DNA of 64,000 nucleotides, from assembly GCA_023238725.1 (NCBI GenBank), contig CM041550.1, positions 5,837,044-5,901,043 on the forward strand, read 5' to 3'. Origin of the DNA: Scortum barcoo. Taxonomy: Eukaryota > Chordata > Actinopteri > Centrarchiformes > Terapontidae. The notes under the pieces were generated by a model. It searched no databases and was not told where the DNA came from. It saw only the letters and a program-made list of their open reading frames with translations. How positions within the stretch are numbered: the first letter of the stretch is position 1; the number at the start of each line of letters is the position of its first letter. Below, in pieces: positions 59,831-64,000 of this stretch. The translations under genes were made by a program, and so were the position numbers.

Positions 59831-60339
59831 CGATGAGACTATGAAATTGATCTGGAAAGTGCTTCTGCGACGTCTGCAGATTGTTGATGAGTCGGGAATG
59901 TGAAACATGAAGTCTAATTTGATTTGTGGTCAAGCGGCTTGATAAACTCACACACACTTTGCATTTCTTAAACACTGGCAAACCATGGTGTTGTGTTAGT
60001 GAAGTTATGTGTTTCACTGGAGTATTAAAAATCTATTAGAGACTGGCCTTTAAGTACAGGAAGGAGAGAGAAATGTTAAAAAGAAACTTAATTGTGGCAT
60101 TGACATGTCAACATTAACAACAAATACAACTCAAGAATTGCTGAAATATGAAAGCTAGGAAGATAGAAGCCTAGAAAGATTGGAAATAATGTGTATTCCT
60201 TTTGATTTTCAGTTGTATGAAATATACAAAACACACTGGAGTTATTCTTTTTAGCCTCGCCGTCACTCCAGAGGTCTTGATGTCTGAGTAAAGTGGAGGA
60301 ACCACTTTGTTCACTTTGTTTTTTAAATATCATAAAAAA

Positions 60340-60780
60340 ATGTTTGTTGGATTTCCATGAACGTTCGTACAGAAACTTGTGATCCCCAAAGGATGAATCC
60401 TACAAACTTTGGTGATCTCTTGACTTTTCCATTAGTGCCAACATGAGGTGGACATCTTTGCTTTTAGTGTAATGTCTCAGCAACCACCTCTTAAATGAAG
60501 TGTCGCAAAGTGGTATGTATGTTTAAAGTTTGCTGTGATTTTGCACTAACATTGAAATGTAATCTTACATATGGATTGCCGTGAAATTTGGTGGACGTAA
60601 CAACTAATTACCTGGGTGATCTAACGACTTTTCATGCAGCCCCATCACCAGGTCAAACGTCTCACTTGTCCGGTGAAATATTTCAACATTTACTTAGATT
60701 GGCACCAAATTTAGTACCGACATTACGATGAATTATGATAACTTTGGTGATCCTGTAACTTTTAATACCAGATTTATGGT
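60340..60780 (+). repeat. Internally repetitive fish interspersed repeat
   Basis: Three diverged units carry 'ggat(t)(t/g)cc(a/g)tgaa', 'aactttggtgatc(c/t)' and 'gacttttc(c/a)' blocks (near 60350-60450, 60575-60660, 60697-60775). The wording is typical of an abundant teleost repeat. Confidence 0.6.
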
Positions 60781-63700
60781 TGTTTACACGAACAATGAAT
60801 TTGTTTGTTGGCGCATAAGAACAAACATAGTAAGTAGAAAAGTATAAGAAAGGGTGAAAGCAATTACTGCAAGTTAGCAGCACAAATTAAATAGAAAATA
60901 GATAAAGATAATATAAGATAAAAACAAATACCTGTAAAACTAATGACACAGCCTGAGCTGCACTTTGTGTTAAGTGTTAACCAGCAAATGTCAAATGACA
61001 ACAAGATAAACTAAGGGGGTATTGTTAGCGTTTGGCTCAGATTACAGCTGTGGCTGAGCAGCAGGCTGTAGTTAATGTGATGCTTATGACACAAATCATA
61101 TCTGTGAAGGCGCTCACCAAGTTGTCTGAAAACTTTGTGTGGAGTTTAATTAATAGCTCGCTCCCTTTTTGTTAGCATGTGGTCACAAAATGAACAAACC
61201 CACAAAGATGACAACACCAAAATACTGGCGTTGATGTTTTATATTTGGTCCCGCGGTTCACATAATTCAGCCTCTCTTACACATTCAGAAAGGTCCCAGC
61301 CCACATTTGCTGTTCTGGAGTCATGTGGTTGGTTTAAGCATGGAAACGCAAGCTGAAATACGGCCCGTGAAGGAAAGAATGACGGCTTTTTATTGCAACT
61401 ACGGTCCCCTCACGCTTTGAAGTGGAGAGCTGTGTGTTGGTGCACAGTACCTGGGCTAAGGTTCACATGCAAAACCATAAATATTGGACTGCCAAGTGTC
61501 TGTCACTGGAGAAAATCCTGCTCGCTTGGGTCAGAATAAATAGGATCAGGGCAGGAAATGAAACTGGAAATTCTGGGTGCATCTCTGGATCAGACAAACC
61601 CACCAGCAGCAGTTTTATTGGCATTTGTCTGTGTGTTTATGTGTCTGTCCCGGCTGCAAATTTGGCAACCGCATGTGAGAACGAAGGGTGTGTGAATCGC
61701 TTGTGTTCGATTCGGTGGTTCACATTGGCTGTTCGTTAGGTCAGAGTGTGTGTGTGTCTGTTTATCTGTCAGTCCGTCTTATCTTTCCAGTGGAAAATTG
61801 ACGTGTCGCATTAGTTATTCTTGAGCCTGCTGGAAGGGTTGAGATAGTAGCAGGTGATGTCTTTTAAAAACCCACCAAACCACAGCCACATGTCGTAGTC
61901 ACTCCGCGCACATTACTCATCCTGGAGGTATGCACACACACACACAAACACACACACATGCAGTCCATCTTTTTTCAAGCCGCATGGTTGAAGTAGTAAA
62001 TTCACTTGTCAACCCAGCAAGTGGATTTTTCTCAGAATTCAAGAGCTTGAACTTGAACTAAGTGAACACTTGAAAAACAAGTTTGTTTTTTTTTGTTCAG
62101 GTGAGTTGTTCTCAAGACAGCACATAAATATTTTATAAACGCTACAGTGAGAAATGAAAGAAACTGTCTTTGCCATGTTAATGTTTAGTTCAAACTCAGA
62201 GAAAACACGACCTACATAAAACCAATAAAAATAAATGTCTACTCAATACTTCTGAACTGTGTGAGCACCTGTATGTCTTTAAGCAGCAGTAAATGTGTGA
62301 GTCTGTGAGTTTTTGTGCTTTTCTATAGATAGTAAATTGAGTTTACTATGGCAGCGTGAAAGCAGAAGCAGAAATGGCAGCGTGGCATTAAAGATGTTAC
62401 ACCTGCCTTTATCACACTTAAACACATCTAAACACATATTGAAACATATCATAATCTGTAATAATCTTATTTTAAAGATATGTTTTCTCAGTGTACTTTT
62501 GGACAAAACAAGTCATCCAAATCATCATTTTAAAATATTTTTAACATTGGGATCTATCTAATGTTCAGATTTGGGGGGTTTCTGTCTTTCTGTCCTCCCA
62601 ACCTGTCAGACCCATTTTATGTCTCTGTCTGTCTGTGTGAAATAGCCCAAGTAGCCGTGCAGTTATCATTCCTGAGGTCTCATGTGAATTTTGTCTCAGT
62701 CATATGATCTTTAGGAGGGTTTGTACAACCTCTGCCACCGAGGTGGTCCCTCCCTGCAGAGACCATCTCCATCTGCAGGCTGCTGGACTCGGCCGGTCGC
62801 TCTTATTGCACGGCCGAATGTCTCTCTGTCCTCATGTTACGTTTTTTTTTTTTTTTTTCTGTCTTGTATCTGTTGCCAAGATAAAATCAGAATTAGGTTT
62901 ATTGCCAAGTTTTTCACACACAAGGAAGCATCCTCGTGTGACTTGTGTTATTTTAATGAAAGAGCTAGAGTAAAGTTTTCATTTAATTTATTTATTATTT
63001 AATTTGTGAAAACTGCTTCAAGACGACATAAAAGTTGCAGGCAGAGGGCACTTAAAAGAAAGGGCAAGAAGGAGCATTTCATCAACAAAGTCAAAAATAA
63101 ATGGTTAAACTCTGGCATAAAACAAATAAACAAACCCTACTTACTTTTTCCGGTCTTCTCATTCCTTCTCGCTTCAGAAAGGTTCAGTTAGAGGTCCTCT
63201 GCCTCACCACGACTATTTTTAACAAGGCCTGAAAGCCAAGCACTGGACACACTCATAACACACACTCAAACACGCACACACACACTCCGACCCTTAGACA
63301 GGTGCCAACTTTTGTGCCGAAAAGTGTGTTGTGGCGGGGTGTGTGCGCGGGGAGTGACCGTGGGCTGGTGTTGGAGGAATGCGTGACCTCGACGGCCTCT
63401 GCCGCTGTTTGGCTTTGATCGGACATTCCTCTGGAAGTTTCCCCCCTCCTGCTGTCACCGAGCTGCAGGGCAGTGATACGACTATGTGTGTGTTTTTATG
63501 TGTTTGGTGAGTGTGATGGAAGACGGAAAGAGATAGACGGTGTGCTTTTCAATGGGATACACATTTACAGAGTGCAAAATATTGAAACAAAGGAACAGAA
63601 ATCATTATTGTTATTGTTATTGTTATTATTGGTTGAAGCAGTAGTCCTGAGTAGCTGTTAAACTATTGGCTTCCCTATAATATTGTCGACAGGAGACAGT

Positions 63701-64000
63701 AAAGAAACCCGTGCAGTGTGTTAAACCTATTAAATCTCATCCAGCAGTCGTCAGTCATCACAGTCTCACGCTGTGCAGCCAAACACTGTTGAAACCCACA
63801 GAAACTTTATTTTATTTTTCGAGATTCCAAAGTGTCCAAATATACCCCCCAAAAAATTTAGTTGAAATTTAGAGAAACCTGATATCTAAAATATTAGTTA
63901 AAATATTAGTTATGAGGGTGCAGCCATAAAAAAACAGGGACTTGGAGCTGAAACGACGACTCTGTCAGCTGATCGACAGAAAGTCAATCTGCCATTTTAT

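Larger units (their letters stand above)
55772..64000. other. xpo4 intron 6 (U12 type, runs off the window)
   Basis: More than 8.2 kb with no recognisable xpo4 exon. It contains a 74-bp tandem duplication (56114-56261), GC-rich conserved-looking blocks (58000-58390, 58640-58930, 59480-59830), an internally repetitive fish repeat (60340-60780) and several CA/GT microsatellites. Confidence 0.65.

Overview
This window reads as a ray-finned fish (probably percomorph) nuclear chromosome segment. The genes have small exons with GT-AG introns. The non-coding DNA is rich in CA/GT and ATT microsatellites and in repeat families typical of teleosts (the 'ACTCAAGTACT' family, a piggyBac copy, a Tc1-like end). 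Four protein-coding genes are recognisable, all on the + strand: the 3' part of ska3 (601-6279), an unnamed two-exon gene encoding a THAP zinc finger fused to a DDE_Tnp_4-type transposase-derived domain (8206-11480), a complete lats2 (non-coding first exon near 15.6-15.9 kb, coding 22862-39201, 3'UTR to about 43.1 kb), and the first six exons of xpo4 (44567-55762, continuing beyond the right edge).

SKA3, LATS2 and XPO4 are also close neighbours on human 13q12.11, so this is an old vertebrate linkage block. The THAP-transposase gene between ska3 and lats2 is the unusual member. It has lost one expected catalytic aspartate, it is split by an intron behind the THAP exon, and that exon sits inside a decayed ~145-bp tandem repeat. 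I read it as a probable domesticated transposase, host function unknown.

Functionally, Ska3 is a kinetochore-microtubule coupling subunit, Lats2 is the Hippo-pathway kinase that inhibits Yap/Taz, and Xpo4 is an importin-beta family transport receptor. The lats2 CpG-rich start carries AP-1, CACGTG and TEAD-type motifs. The 10-mer GAGGAATGTG, which contains the TEAD core, occurs four times across the lats2/xpo4 part of the window, compatible with Yap/TEAD feedback on lats2.

Three structural points stand out. The ska3 and lats2 open frames each need exactly one extra base to be skipped to reach their conserved ends: either assembly errors or real frameshifts. Xpo4 exon 6 ends at a perfect U12-type AT-AC donor. 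A 74-bp perfect tandem duplication lies just downstream of that donor. Much of the remaining sequence is intronic or intergenic DNA with old mobile-element debris and a few GC-rich, conserved-looking non-coding blocks that need a comparative alignment to judge.
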